A DNA stretch of 64,000 nucleotides from an uncultured Flavobacteriaceae bacterium. Its GTDB lineage: Bacteria; Bacteroidota; Bacteroidia; Flavobacteriales; Flavobacteriaceae. The translations under genes and the position numbers were made by a program. The notes under the pieces are model-generated. The model searched no databases. It was not told where the DNA came from and was given only the letters and a program-made list of their open reading frames with translations. Of the stretch, positions 63,777 through 64,000 are shown one piece after another (the first letter of the stretch is position 1; each line of letters starts with the position of its first letter). Location of the stretch: positions 186,001 through 250,000 of the forward strand of contig CALTCK010000001.1 of assembly GCA_943842625.1 (NCBI GenBank), in the 5' to 3' direction.

Positions 63777-64000
63777 ATGAAAAAATATTTTACATTGATA
63801 CTCTTGTTAATTTGTTTTTCTTGTTTTAATGGCTATGGGCAGGAAGAAATTAAAAACATACAATCAAATTTTTGGAAACAAGTTCAAATTGGAGGAGGTA
63901 TTGGCTTAAGTTTTAATAATAATTTTTTTAGCGGCTCGCTTTCACCAAGCGGCGTATACAGATTCAATGAGAGGTTTGCGACAGGTGTTGGTTTAAGTGT
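63777..64000 (+). CDS. Outer-membrane protein, N-terminal fragment (cut by window edge)
   Basis: From the ATG at 63777 the reading frame gives MKKYFTLILLLICFSCFNGYGQ, a signal peptide (cleavage probably after GYGQ), then QVQIGGGIGLSFNNNFFSGSL and PSGVYRFNERFATGVGLS, the alternating strands of a beta-barrel protein. About 74 residues are visible; the rest lies beyond 64000. Divergent from sucA. Its function is unknown. Not listed in the ORF track because it is cut. Confidence 0.75.
   Translation, partial: MKKYFTLILLLICFSCFNGYGQEEIKNIQSNFWKQVQIGGGIGLSFNNNFFSGSLSPSGVYRFNERFATGVGLS

Noticed and set aside
1-64000. CRISPR arrays, insertion sequences, integrases, phage genes
   Set aside because: I looked for regularly spaced repeats, transposase motifs and integrase-like proteins and found none. 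The tRNA-Gln and tRNA-Ser genes show no adjacent integration features.

Overview
The window is an AT-rich chromosomal segment from a member of the Bacteroidota, almost certainly a marine-type Flavobacteriaceae. The evidence is the act/cox respiratory operon next to ruvB, ribosomal and translation proteins with flavobacterial N-termini, promoters of the Bacteroidota type (TTTG, about 19 bp, TAnnTTTG), few Shine-Dalgarno sequences, and SPOR, DUF2723 and GH92 proteins. I see no insertion sequence, prophage, integrase or CRISPR array. No gene-free stretch exceeds about 300 bases.

Layout. 1-11.6 kb: start of ruvB, then a minus-strand operon actA-B-C-D-E-F-coxB-coxA encoding alternative complex III (menaquinol to cytochrome c) and subunits II and I of an aa3-type oxidase. 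11.7-17.8 kb: a SPOR protein, the rimP-nusA-infB operon, a universal stress protein and tRNA-Gln. 18-23 kb: a large DUF2723 membrane glycosyltransferase, a thioredoxin-fold protein without active-site cysteines, and a membrane metallophosphoesterase. 23-36.1 kb: an accessory locus that looks like surface glycoconjugate or lipid biosynthesis. It has three B12-type radical SAM proteins (one split by a frameshift), two methyltransferases, two sulfotransferase-like proteins, a flippase-like protein, GT2 and GT87-like glycosyltransferases, a lipoprotein with a CxxCH motif and a nucleotidyltransferase-fold protein. 36-43 kb: polA, then a convergent GH92 alpha-mannosidase and glycosylasparaginase that could act together on N-glycans. 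43-47.7 kb: rplM-rpsI, rpsB-tsf, pyrH-frr, with structured leaders. 47.8-53.9 kb: an MMPL/RND exporter, asnS, rpoN and a PAP2-like membrane protein. 53.9-57.3 kb: an outer-membrane barrel protein, an exbB-exbD-exbD energy-transduction operon and tRNA-Ser. 57.3-64 kb: L-asparaginase, a TatD-family nuclease, a retropepsin-like protein, sucB-sucA, and the start of another outer-membrane protein.

The most notable observations are: (1) single-base insertions that break infB, tsf and one radical SAM gene, all of the same sign, which suggests uncorrected sequence errors but should be checked because two of the genes are essential; (2) the 13-kb radical SAM/sulfotransferase/glycosyltransferase locus, the best candidate for an undescribed system; (3) terminator-like hairpins between promoter and start codon of rimP and of rpsB, which look like attenuators.

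Several ORF-track starts are corrected here (actA, actE, exbB, second exbD, asnS, the phosphoesterase, the GT87-like protein, one radical SAM protein, infB). All functional calls come from reading motifs by eye; no database search was run.
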